From Coprinus comatus (Eukaryota; Basidiomycota; Agaricomycetes; Agaricales; Agaricaceae), in contig JAWPGT010000011.1 of NCBI GenBank assembly GCA_034638255.1, forward strand, positions 1 to 64,000: a stretch of DNA of 64,000 nucleotides, written 5' to 3'. This document shows, piece by piece, positions 9,478-21,019 of this stretch; the first letter of the stretch is position 1, and every line of letters begins with the position of its first letter. Made by a program: the position numbers and the translations under genes. A model generated the notes under the pieces. That model ran no database searches and was not told the origin of the DNA. It saw only the letters and a program-made list of their open reading frames with translations.

Positions 9478-12400
9478 CTAATCTGACAGTTCTAGAACCT
9501 CTTTATCTGCGGGAATGATCGATGGTGTCTGTTTAATCCTTCTTCTAACCACAGGTTTCTCCCTCATTGACTTTGACCAACCATAGAGAATGTTATTGTC
9601 ATCTGAATCATCTTCAATTTCCTCTAAATCCACCAATTCCGTGAAATCGTATTCATCTGAGTTTTTATTCGAGTTCGAGTTCGAGGTGCTAGCTAACGTT
9701 GAATTACGTGTGGTCGGCTGCGATGACAATCTCGCTTGTGTAGCTTGTGTCGAAGGTTTTGGGTTCTTGCTACTGCGGCGACGTGTAACTGGAGCACGAG
9801 GTTCATCATCAAGATACATATTGTAGTTAACGTCCCATCCCTCTTCCTGTATTGGCACCACATCGGCTTTCTTTTTTCCTTTGTCAACTCCAGTTGCGGC
9901 TATAGTTGTAGAAGCCGCGGTTCTTTGTTTCTTTGTCGGGGGAAGGACATCCCCCTCAATACCATCGTCATCATCATCCGCCATCTCGACACCATCATCT
10001 TTTTCCTTCCTCTTGGGCCTTCCTCTCTTTTTAGTGGTTCCTGGTTTCGCCAATGTCAGTGTTAACATAGGTCTAGTTTTACAACGTTCAACAATTGTTT
10101 CCTTCGTTTCGTGTATAAATCTTCCTGCGGAATTGCCAGGTACTACATGTACGTTTGTTGAATATGCCGTTTGTTGATATTCTTCTTTCAAGTAACCTTT
10201 GATGAGTAATTTGACGATTAAATGTTCTATATCCTATGAATCAAATTATATAATGATATCAGCAATCGAAAAATAAAGAAACACACTCACGTCTCTAGGT
10301 AGATCAACAACACCGCCAGCAACACTATCCAGATCCAAACAAACCTTCTCCTTCTCCTTTCCTTTACCCCTTCTTCCCTTCCCACCACCACCAATGACAA
10401 CATCAAACGCACCACCACCAATATTCCTAGCTAAGCCAGCCAACATATTAATAGTGACTTTTCCTCCTACTTTTTGAACATGATTAATGATTTGGAGGAT
10501 TTGCCAGGTATATAAAGAGACGTCTTTGTTTTTGTCGATTGATTCTGGTGGACGCAAACAGTTATCGCAGTGTCCGCAACGTTGGAGTGCGTCTTGATCT
10601 TCTGTTGTCCATGAGGAAATTGATAGGTTTGATGAGTGAGAGAAATATCTGGTAATTTAAGTGAGCAGAATAAGGTTGGATTTATGGGTAAGAGTAGGGA
10701 GAAGGTCAACAAACTTTGCAAAGTGAATTTTACGACATTCCTCTAACTCTTCCGCGAATTCAAGTATTGCATGGACTGTATAACATTCAAAGTTATGAAA
10801 ACAATTAGTGAATCAAAATACCTCATAACCCATGATGAAATACTCACGTTGTTCCTGACCGCTTTTCTCACCAGCAACCATAGAAGCCAAAGTTGATCCA
10901 TCTTGAGGACGATAAAACAAAACACAATCGGCATCTTTCCCATCTCTTCCCGCTCTTCCCGATTCTTGATAATATCCTTCAAGTGATTTCTGAACCATGT
11001 TTAGTCAGGCAAACGCCCGAGTCATATTGAAAGTAACTCACAGACATCTGAAGTAAGAAATAAGATTTTTAATTTGACGTGAATAAGACCAACATACGGA
11101 ATGATGCAATACGAAACGAACGTCTCCTTTATCGATTCCCAGACCAAAAGCTAAACAAAATGAACAATAATTGATAGTTTACAACATGACAACTCACCAA
11201 TCGTAGCGCAAACAACGTTAATCTGACCATCTCTCCAAGCAGAATGTAAACGGGTCTTCTCAAGTTCAGTTTTATCCGCATGATAAACCCCGGTTTTGAT
11301 CTTTCCATTACTCAATTCTTGTAACTCTTGAGCTACTGTTTCTGTGTTCTAAAGTTCGAGATATGCGTAGGTAAATGTGTAACACAACAAGGAAGACAAT
11401 TCTATAAAAACGTACCTTTCTAGAAAGACAATAAACAATCCCAGTCTCATTTGGATGATTTTCAAGAATATAATCAACCATAACTTTTGTTACGTCAGAT
11501 GCTTTGGAAGGTTTAGGAACGACTCTGTAATGGAGATTTTTGCGATACAGAGGAGCGGAGAAGTATACTGTTCCCGTTGCTTTGGCGTCTGTTTCAACGA
11601 ATTCGTCAGCATATATTCATATAAAACAAAAAAGACCTACTTCTTCCATCAACAATATCACCAAGTCGTAAAGTTTTGAGTAAATCTTTGAGAACAAGAG
11701 GAGGACAAGTTGCCGAAAGTGCCATAATAGGAATCGAAGGTAACAGCTGCCGTAGTCGATGAAGCTTTTGATAATCTGGTCTATTAGAAAACATGTTCAA
11801 TCGCGAGGTAAAGGGATACGGCCACTGAATTAATTCACCTGAAAGCATGTCCCATTGCTGATACACAATGAGCTTCATCAATTACTATTCTTGCCAATTT
11901 TCCACCTGATGCTAGTTTTTGGAGTAGAGAGACGAAGCTGTTATCTTTTGTCAATCTTTCCGGCTACAATTCGATGTCCAACTATGTCAGCTTGTAGGAT
12001 GTAGGTTAAGAGAAAGAGGGAGAAACATACAGTGATATAACAAAGTTTAATTTCCTCTTCTTTAGAATTCGGCCGTCTTTCAGCGAGTGCAGTGAGTTGT
12101 CTGAATATATCTTTCTTTTCGCCACTAGGTGTGCCGCTGGTCATGGTAACTGCTTTAACTAATCATCACAAATAAATAAAAATTGAATGGAATTGTAAAG
12201 GGAGCTTTGGAAACGGATAACTCACTTCCGTTTGCTCGTAGATGCAATATTTGATCGGTTATAAGAGCAATTAAAGGTGAAATGACAAGCGTACAACCCG
12301 GTGTTAAGAGTGCAGGAAGTTGATATGTTAATGATTTTCCTCCTCCTGTCGGCATTACTACGACTATATCTCGACCATCCATATTGGCATTACAAATCCT

Positions 12401-13193
12401 GGAATAAGAAAACGTAGTATATCTTAGCGGGTGAAGCGAGTCGTAAGGAAAAGGAACTCACCCTCGTTGACACAGTCGAAACTCATCAATACCAAAAACA
12501 TTCCTCATTCTAGCTTTTAATCCACCAACCCATTCAAAATCACCATCCATATAATTTATACCCTGTTGACCTAACCCAGCCCTTCCTTTTCCCTTTCCAT
12601 TAGCGTTAGTGTTAACATCAGCATTAGCATTCCTAGTAGCATTCGCATTACTAAGACGATCCAATTCATTCAACGATTTAACCATAGCTTCCTTCTGATC
12701 TTGTTTCAACTCGACTTGAGTATTCAAACTTTTAATACTCTCTTTCAAACTTTGAATATCAGCATCCATTTCTGCTATCCGTCTTTTTAATTCTTGTTTC
12801 TTTTCCCAATTCTGTAAGCCTAGACCGTTTTGTCCTATATCATCGTTCGTATTCATAGCGGTAGTAGTAGCCGTAGTAGTATGATTCCGTCCGTTGCTGT
12901 TGGCGGTGTAATTAATTGAAGTTGACGAGACTGATACAAGGATAATTATGGTAGTGGTGTGGTGGTACGTTGTTGATGATCAAAGAATGAGTTGCGTTAA
13001 ATGGCAAGCCGTTTATTGGATTCACCATGATACATGTGTTGTTGAATATCAATCACGGAACGTTGTAATATTTCTTCAAACGCAGGCTAAAAACGAAATC
13101 ATAAGTACATACATGTATATCAAATGGTAACCGAATACGTACATCATCAGAAGCCAATTGATCTCTTTCAAAGCCCCAGTCATCGTCACTCAT
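9478..13193 (-). CDS. RECQ1-like ATP-dependent DNA helicase
   Basis: RecQ-family 3'-5' DNA helicase, presumably nuclear, acting in recombination and replication repair. The gene has about a dozen exons. I place the start at 13193 ([17 protein letters not shown]), joined by two introns to a Thr/Asn-rich leader and a coiled coil ([19 protein letters not shown]), as in RECQ1-type proteins. In order: the [15 protein letters not shown]alker [16 protein letters not shown] motif II, LSATC motif [25 protein letters not shown] motif V, and [13 protein letters not shown] motif VI. A zinc site follows (ECRK... CGHCDNC), then a winged-helix region ([15 protein letters not shown]). The tail is basic with a GRPKRK AT-hook-like patch and acidic runs. 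The aromatic-rich loop after motif II reads SAMGHAFR where the family has SQWGHDFR. The frame appears intact. It lies between two kinase genes on the same strand. Confidence 0.9.
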
Positions 13194-13572
13194 AGCGAAG
13201 AAAGATAAAGACTGCGGGTATGATACGAGGAAGAGGTACAGTGTTTGTAGGTCGACACAAAGAGGATGAGGCGGAAAGAGGAACGCGTGATATAATGAGT
13301 GTTTGTTCCGCGTGACTTTGATTGACGCGCTTTCGTCATGTGATTGAAATTCCGGTAAATATCACTTTTCGATTTCGAGTGCAAAATATGGCATCAAGGA
13401 ACCATTTATTTCTTGGTGGTGGAGCTGAAGTTGGTGTATAAGGAGTTGGAAGTTGAACTGGGCCTGAGGCCTAAAGCTTGAAGCTTGAACAATTATGATC
13501 ACAAGTTGGAGTTTGGCATATATTTTAGGACCTAGAATTACTAACTGTATTAGTACAGTAACGACTACATAA
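13194..13572. other. Helicase promoter side and kinase 3' flank
   Basis: This 379-bp gap separates the intact kinase stop from the helicase start. Positions 13410-13572 match the left-arm kinase 3' flank in reverse complement (shared landmarks CAACTTCCAACTCCTTATAC and CACCAAGAAATAA). The rest should hold the helicase promoter; I see no clear TATA box. Confidence 0.6.
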
Positions 13573-16214
13573 TTAATTAGTTTTAGTTCTAGCACGTTTG
13601 GATGGTGGCTCCGGTTCACTATTGTTACTACCACAGCTTCTAATTTCATTCGCAGGAGTGACTCTCTGATGATCACTACTCTTCAGAGTATACGCATCGT
13701 ACATATGAGATGTTCGACACGATACAGATATACGCGGACCCTTGTTCAGAATGTCTGTAATATTATCCACCCAATCTGGAGCATCCCCTTTTTTCGGTCT
13801 CGGAAGCTTCTCGCGGGCATCTCGGAGGGCGTTGACAAGCCAATGTGGATTTTCTAATGTTTGTGCTATGGATTCTTGATGTTCCCTCATGAGATCATTG
13901 TATTTGGGGTTGGATTTCGAAAACCTAAGAGAATTGTAGCGTTCAGCAACTCGATCAACAAGGTCTTGTAGAAGGTCTGTAATCGGCTCGATATCAAATT
14001 TGATGGGAAGTTCTTGTTCACCCCAACAAAATAACATTTCCTTTTTTAATTCTCCACCCATATGTGTCCCATCATATACGACACAATAGTCAAATGAATT
14101 GAGACAACGGACAAGCTGTTTTGCATCAAGATTATGTTTTAGATGCCGAAGGCATATCCATAAAAGAACGTGGAGCGCCGATTCGCGGTCATCTGAGGGT
14201 GCGTGTTTTGCTTGATCATTTTTGAGCAGCCGAATAGACATGAATTGCCAAGTTCCCTAGACAGATTAAACCATAGTATTCGTCAATAATGAAAAAAAGA
14301 GGGTTCAGATTACAAACTCACTGTACGCCATACAGCATCATTTCCCGATTTACCCTCCAAGCTAACATCATAAGCTTGATCCCAATCAATGAGTATACCT
14401 TTCCAAGACTTGCTACCATCCGGAACGAGAAGAATATTATTTGGACTAATATCGCGGTGCATAATACGCGCTTTTTCCAACGCTTCCTCATACGCTATCA
14501 GGTAAACTTAGCGTAGTAAGAATTTCAATGGTCGTTAGTATATACCTTGCATCGCATCAGCCAATCCCCCAATAAGATCATACGCTTTGCGAAATGCAAC
14601 CAAACTACGACCAATGGTATCGAGAACAAGGACACTCAATGTTAGATCACGTATCCTAAGATTACTTTTCTTCCGAACCCATTTCTGAGACGTGTAGTTG
14701 CTTCCCATGGCCGATACACCCCAGTCTCCACCACAAATCTTCCCAGCAATATTGCTGACACCTGCTTTCTTGAGCTTTGTGTAAATATCAGATTCGGAGA
14801 TCCTACGAGGATTACGCCAAGAATCTTTGAGGTAGCATACTCGGTGCTGACCATCATGATCGAGTTGTACGGCGGCGCATGAGCGAGAGCATCGTCCAAA
14901 GGGAGAGAGTCCCCGTTCATTACAGTGAGGAGCAGGAACAATGAAAGTGTGATGTTGGAAATTGAGTTTTAAAAATGGTTGGGTCGCAATGTCAATATTC
15001 TTAAGGAACTCCTGACCTGCAAGTCCTAGCCAAAGTTCGGGAGCCATGTTCTTCAAATGGTCACGAGCGAGTTGAGCCTCCTTTTTTGTTGCAGGTTGTA
15101 CATTGGGATTACTCCCACGTTGAGAAAGAGTGAGTTGTCGGAAACGCTTGAAGAATTCAAACAGCAGGAGAGGTTCCTTGGTTATGTCAAAGGATCTAGT
15201 GACGACAGCCAAAGAACGATCCCACTTGATGAAACGTGCTTTCTTTCCGACAATTAGTACAGTGATTAGGTGATTTCGATATTGCATAGCCATAGTGGCA
15301 CCAGCGTGGGATGCCAGTTGTGCTCGAGTATCACAACCTTTAGTGGTGTTCTTTTCGAAGGGAAATCTCTGGCTGTCTTCGGGGTAGAGATGTTCTACGT
15401 GTAGTTCTTGTTCGTCGCCCTCAGCTTCAAACTCGCGGGACTCAATACCGTCAATTGCAACATCTATTTCTGGGGAAACATAGAGCACATCTGCACCTTG
15501 GTCTTGGATATCTTCATCTTCTTCCTCATCCTCAACGTTTTCTTCAGCCATCACGTCAACTTCTTCATTATTTGATTTCCCATCGTCAAAAGCATCATAT
15601 TCCTCGTCAGGCTTGATCTCTACCCAACATTCAAGGTTTGCAAAATCCATCGTTTGGGGTTTTTGGCGAGGAACGAATGGAGCTTGGGAATAGACCGAAA
15701 TGTCAACACCTTGGGATAAACAGTCCTTGTCACGGTATTTATGACTATCTTTAAATTCTAGATTAGGTCCAATATCTTTTGGCATGCCCGTCCATCCGCG
15801 AAGAGCATTGTATTTATTGAAAGCACTGACCTGTACAACGTAGATTAGGAAGCACTTGAAGATGAAGAAATATCACAAAATCACAAAGTTTTCGTAAGAG
15901 TCGGATTCATTACATTTCGGAAGGTTCCGGATTTTTTCTACCCTATCCTTGGAAAGTTTGCGCTGCTTGTAGTCGTAGGGTGTTGCCTCGTTCCATGGCA
16001 GCATTTCTTCCATGAATGTATGGATGGGCATTGGCCCGACATAGTGTCCGGCCGTTTCGGTCAACAGACGATCCCTTGTCTGCTTGAGACTAGACTTAGT
16101 GATTTCGAAGAGCTCATAGGAGGAAACCTTGAGCTGTCGTGGTATTGCTCCTGGAATTATCTGTTGGTGAGTGCGTTTGCGAGGTGTTGCGGGCGGTTGA
16201 GCAGGTTGCGACAT
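13573..16214 (-). CDS. Intact FunK1-type protein kinase
   Basis: Fungal-specific protein kinase of the FunK1 group, the one complete copy here. Four exons give about 823 residues: 16214-15885, 15830-14546, 14494-14322 and 14256-13573, all with GT...AG introns in compatible phase. Visible features: a basic N-terminus (MSQPAQPPATPRKRTHQQ), an acidic middle (DEEEDEDIQDQ), a conserved N-lobe-like block (FFKRFRQL... LGLAGQEFL), the catalytic loop HRDISPNNILLV, IDWDQAY in place of DFG, then RTGTWQFMS as activation segment. The tail ends in a basic SKRARTKTN, possibly a nuclear signal. HRD Asp and the following Asn are present, so catalysis is possible. Substrates are unknown. Two broken paralogues lie nearby. 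Confidence 0.88.
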
Positions 16215-16521
16215 AATAGTGGTGGTTGAAGTTCAACATACTGAGTACGGAACTCTTATGTAAGCGGTTTGGTAAAATTCTCTATATATATGCAAATGGC
16301 ATACAAGTACCAAGGGTCTGACAATTCTAGAGACCAGCTCTCCTATCACTTAAATAACACTGTTACCCACACCCACGTAATGCCAAAGTAGTAAAACGGT
16401 ACAAAAAAAACCCCACTCAAAACGAAATCAATTCAAAAGCACAAACCAAAAAACAATAAATTACCATCACAAACCTCAAACAAAATCAAAAACGAAAGAA
16501 AAAAAAACGAAAAAAGAACAT
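16215..16521. other. Intergenic, kinase promoter and 3' flank of the next gene
   Basis: AT-rich with long A tracts on the plus strand at 16400-16520. On the minus strand it holds the kinase 5' flank and the 3' region of the following gene. A TATATATA stretch at about 16283 could serve the kinase. Nothing else is seen. Confidence 0.5.
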
Positions 16522-19500
16522 TCAACAAATCGGTTTAGGTTGTTTAAGAGCCGACCTAAGTGGAACTTTAGGTACCAACCTATGTTCCATATCAATCCTA
16601 ACACCTTCTTCATTCATCCAACCGGTCCCAAATTCCGGATAATCATCTAAATCAGGAGGATACTCATCTCCCGGTAACGCAGGTTTGTAAGCTCCTTCAT
16701 TTGTCCATAATTGATCTCTATATATATATGTAAAAAGACGTTGGGAAAAAGGTACAACAGTTAATAACGATAATGACAAGAGAGAGAGGGAGGGGGAGGG
16801 GGGAAATGAAATAACAAAAAAAAAACGGAACTCACCCTCTTCTACTAAACCAACCTTTCCTTCTATTAAGTGGAACAGGCGAAGGACAAACAAGATTATC
16901 ATTCCATCTAACACATCTTCCCAAACTACCACCTTTCCCCATCCCTATCCCATTACCGCTACCAGTATTAATAGAAAAACTAGGTCCATCATTCTGATCA
17001 CCATCCGAATATCTTCGTTTAGGCGGTTCCCCATGTACATGTACATATCCATATTGTTGTGTTTGATTTAATTGTGATTGTGCATTCGAAGTAGTAGGCG
17101 TAGTAGTCGGTGTAGTAGTAGCAGCAGTAGTAGTAGTATGTCGTCTCGAAGGAGCAGGAAAAGGCGTGTACGAACGAGGTGGTTGACTTTGACTTTGACC
17201 CAAACTCTGAACATTCATCCGCGAAAACCCAACATCAGTTTCGGTACTACATTCCGAAGGAGGAGATGGATTCCTCACAGTCAAAACCGGTTTACCATTA
17301 CTATTCTCATTTTGTTGATGTTGGTATTGTTGTGGTGGGGAAGTACGATTATAAATCTGTGTAGGTGAATTTGAATTGGAGTTCGAATTCGTATGTATTC
17401 CTTTAGGCGAAGAAGTTAAAACGTTCGCATAAATCGGTTGACCTGAAGCTACCAGTGAAGCTGACGTTGATCCTTGACCTTGACCTTGAGCAGAATACCT
17501 CTCCCTCTCCCTCTCCCTATCTCTTTCATCATACACCACAGATCCAGGCCTATGAATTTGCGTAAATCGTGAAGGTGGACTAGGTGTCGATGTCTTACTA
17601 ACCATCCCACTCCCATTCCCCATTCCCAAGCCTAAACCATCTTTCCTGACAGCTCCCCAATTATTAGAAACAGAATTATTCCTATTCCTCGTCATCGTCA
17701 TCGTCATCCCCATCCCCATCGGTGCCGTCGTAACAGGGACAGGAACAGGAACAGGTGGAACAGGAGTAGTTGAATAATGATATAAAGCCGACGACGCATA
17801 CGAAGATGAAGATGAAGACAAAGGTCCACTTTGTCCAGGAACAACAATAGTACCATGACCATGACCTTGCGAACGACTCGGATATGAATTACTATTATTA
17901 TCCCGATAAGATGAATTAGGTGGTGGTGGTGGTCCTGTTAAAGGTCGATAAGGATCATCTTGAACATGTGCCAATGAACGATATCCGAGTCCCGAGCGAT
18001 ATGAATTCGTACCCGTATTCGTATTCGCATTCGAAGGAGGAGAAGAATCGTAAGTATGATAACCATTTCCAGTTCCATTTCCAGTTGATATCGCAGGTGT
18101 CGTACTAGAAGGCCGAAGTATTCCATGACCATGACCACGATCACGATCGTAAACAGATGAAGTCGCACCTGAAGTCACTGGTAAAGGAGGACTTGATCTT
18201 GTATTGATACTGGTACTGTTATAGCGGTCGTTCCACCTCGGTGATGAATCTCTTGACACGTTCGTAACATGAGTTTGAGGAAGAGGAGCTTCAGGTAAAT
18301 GAAGACCTAAAACCGATTCCGATAAACCTCCAACTCCAGGTCCACCAATTCCAACTCCAGTAACTTGATCAAGATGAACATCTTCACGTCGCAAAGGCGA
18401 CGACCGTGGTGAATTAATCATATTCACATTCGTATCAGGTGAAACAGGAACAGGAATAGGAACTTCATTAACCATTTGGGATTGGGATTGGGATTGAGAT
18501 TGAGATTGAGGTAAACTTGCGACTCTCGAGTTTCGTCTTTTACGAGAATTCAAAGTCGAATTCGAGGTTGAAGTAGGTGGTGCGGGTGCGGGTACGGGTG
18601 CAGGTACCTGTACTTTCTCTTGTTCCACAGCAGTACTTGTAGCCCCAGAGTTACGTCGTTGACGTGTATTCGAAGTCGAAGCTGAAGCTGAAGCTGGAGG
18701 AGGAGCAGGAGTAGAAGAGGTAGAAGGACCTGATACGGGTTGCGATTGCGATTTTGTTTTATCAATTTCAGTGACTGTAACTCCAGAGTTACGTCTCTGA
18801 CGGGAAGTTGAAGTCGAAGCTGGAGGAGGAGGAGGAGGACCATTAGGTGGTGATTGTGATTGTGATATCGATAGATCAATTTCAGTACTTGTAACTCCAG
18901 AGTTACGTCTCTGACGAGAAGGAGGAGGTATATTCTTCTGTGATGGTGGTGGAGGAGGTGAAGATCGTAACTGTGTTTGTTCCGTTTCACCAGATTTAGG
19001 GCTAGTACGAGGTGTCGAAGAATGATATGTTGCATGATTACTTGAACTTGAATTAACTGAATGTCCAGCATTACCAGTATATTCGTATTCGCGTTCTGAA
19101 GGAACTCCACGTGAAAGAGGACGTCTATAACCATGTCCTGAATTTGAACTTGAACCCGAACCTGAATCTCTTCGTTCCCTCATCATTGTTTTCATCCGTC
19201 CATCATTCCCATTCCCATTCCCATTTCCCAAACTTTCCCTTTCCCTTTCTCTTTCTCTAGATCCGGAACGACGAATATAACCAGTCCCTCTTCCTTCCTC
19301 CAAAGATTCCACAATAGCAGAACTATCCAAACTCAAAGTTAAATCATGAACAGACGAACTTGTATATGAACTAGGTTGAACAATAACATCAACATCAACA
19401 TCATCATCATAAGTTCTCATACCATCACTTCTCGGAAACGGAACTCGTTGTGGTTGATGTTGATGAAGCGGTAGATTTCTTTCATGATTAACAGGAACAG

Positions 19501-20445
19501 AAACAGGTGTAGAACGTCCAGCACTACTTCCCGAATCCGAAGTATAATACGAAGGAGAAGAAAAAATAGCATTATGTTCCGCATTCATCCTAGCTTCAAG
19601 TGAAACATCTTCTGTACCACTTTCCGATGGTGGAATTGTAGGAATTGTATGATGCCAAGTATTATAAGTAGAAGTTGGAGGAGGGGGTATAGGATTGTAT
19701 GCGCTAGTTGATCTTGTATGAGAAGAATTTGATGGAGGAATGGGTATGGGGGGTATAGGAGAATGAGTTGACCGAAGGTGATCAGATCGGAGTATACCTC
19801 CCTCGTGGCGATTGGAAGAAGGAAAGGATCTTTCCGTCGTTGACCCTGGTTGTAGGGGTGGCGCGGAACTAGACATTGAAATCGAATTTCGCCTCATCGA
19901 AGAGGTATTGTCGTCCTCGCGAAGAGGACTTGGTAAAGGACTCTTGAATGTTACAAGACTATCCGTGGACATGGCAGGAGAAAATACGGAATCATCTGTT
20001 GGAGAATAAGATGCATTTGTTGCGGTATCTCCGTATTCCGAATCGAAATCAGATTGCTCGTAGACATATGCACTCCTCGTGTTTTCCCTGTAGGTGGAGT
20101 AATTCGGCTGTTGAGTAGTTGCACGAGAGTTGTACAAGCGGGGTCCTGAGTCTGTCCTGAGGGGTGGATATTTGGTCGAGCGGTGAGAGTCTGTCGTCGT
20201 AGTCGCATAACGTGGAGTATTGTAGTATTCTGTTGCACCTCCCGAAAGATAGCCCAAGTCGTGCTTCGGTGTATAATATGGACCCATAGGTGGTGCCTTA
20301 AATGCCCGAGCTGAGAATTGATTTGGGTGAGCGGGATAGCCCTTCATTTAGAATATGAGAGAGTAGAAATGGTTGACTTGGGTTGTGAACGTACCATGGG
20401 GTTCATTGAGGTTAATCTTGAACTCTGCTGAACGGAGGAAAACAT
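16522..20445 (-). CDS. Large Ser/Pro/Thr-rich low-complexity protein with conserved C-terminus
   Basis: I do not recognise a named domain. The main exon is open from ATG 20347 to 16836. A final exon (16717-16522) follows an intron and ends PLRSALKQPKPIC. A better start may be ATG 20445 in a short first exon (MFSSVQQSSRLTSMNPM) spliced in phase to GYPAHPNQ, replacing MKGYPAHP; the proposed acceptor sits only about 8 nt from a CTAA-like branch point. The body is disordered, with poly-Ser, poly-Pro, QSQSQ runs and four spaced copies of RxRRNS(G) at about 18500-18920. The C-terminus is denser and looks structured: LGRCVRWNDNLVCPSP, RRKGWFSRRGDQLWTNEG, DYPEFGTGWMNEEGVRID. Its composition suggests a phosphorylated scaffold or regulator, which is inference only. 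It is divergently oriented to CFT1. Confidence 0.82.
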
Positions 20446-21019
20446 TGTGCGGAGAGGATGACTTTACAGAAAAGCATCGAAATTAGGGGAGAGAGGAACC
20501 GAGGATATATAGGCTGTAGACGTAGTTACATCATGCAAAAGACACGAGTTGAACTTGAGGTGATCCATGCGGCAATTCTGTTCACTGCACAGTTCCTGTG
20601 GATCCGATGTATTGTGACATATCGTATGCAACACGAAATGAGTGCGGAGGAGTGGAGACGCATATATTTGCACCACATAGAAGCATTAAACGAGAGCTAT
20701 CACCGCAAGAAGTGTCGATATATACGATATATATGTTGGCAGTAGAGTTCATAGATGGTTCATCTATATGAGCAGACCCATAACTAGCACGGCACAGTTC
20801 GGTAACCAGGAGCGCTCATCCATCGCAGTTTTCCAATAGAGTGCAAGGGTAATTTAAGCAACGATAGCCCTGAGAGATAGAAATGGATGTCAGGAGGAGG
20901 AGGCAAACAAGGATCAATGGAGGAGAGAGATTACGTCAGCAGGAGAGTTGTGTTATGAAATCTTCCCTTGCCGCAACGATTACTAGTTGGGACGAGGATT
21001 ATAGAGATTAAGATACAAG
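20446..21019. other. Divergent promoter region
   Basis: Lies between the Ser/Pro-rich gene (minus) and CFT1 (plus), so it probably holds both promoters. Poly-purine stretches occur near 20890. An open frame at 20458-20745 has no family features, and I take it as chance. Confidence 0.5.

Noticed and set aside
17900..19140. Overlapping long frames antisense or out of frame to the Ser/Pro-rich gene
   Set aside because: These are frame shadows of low-complexity codons, not genes.
20458..20745. 95-codon plus-strand frame in the divergent promoter
   Set aside because: Begins with an ATG but has no family features, and covers the 5' leader of the opposite gene.
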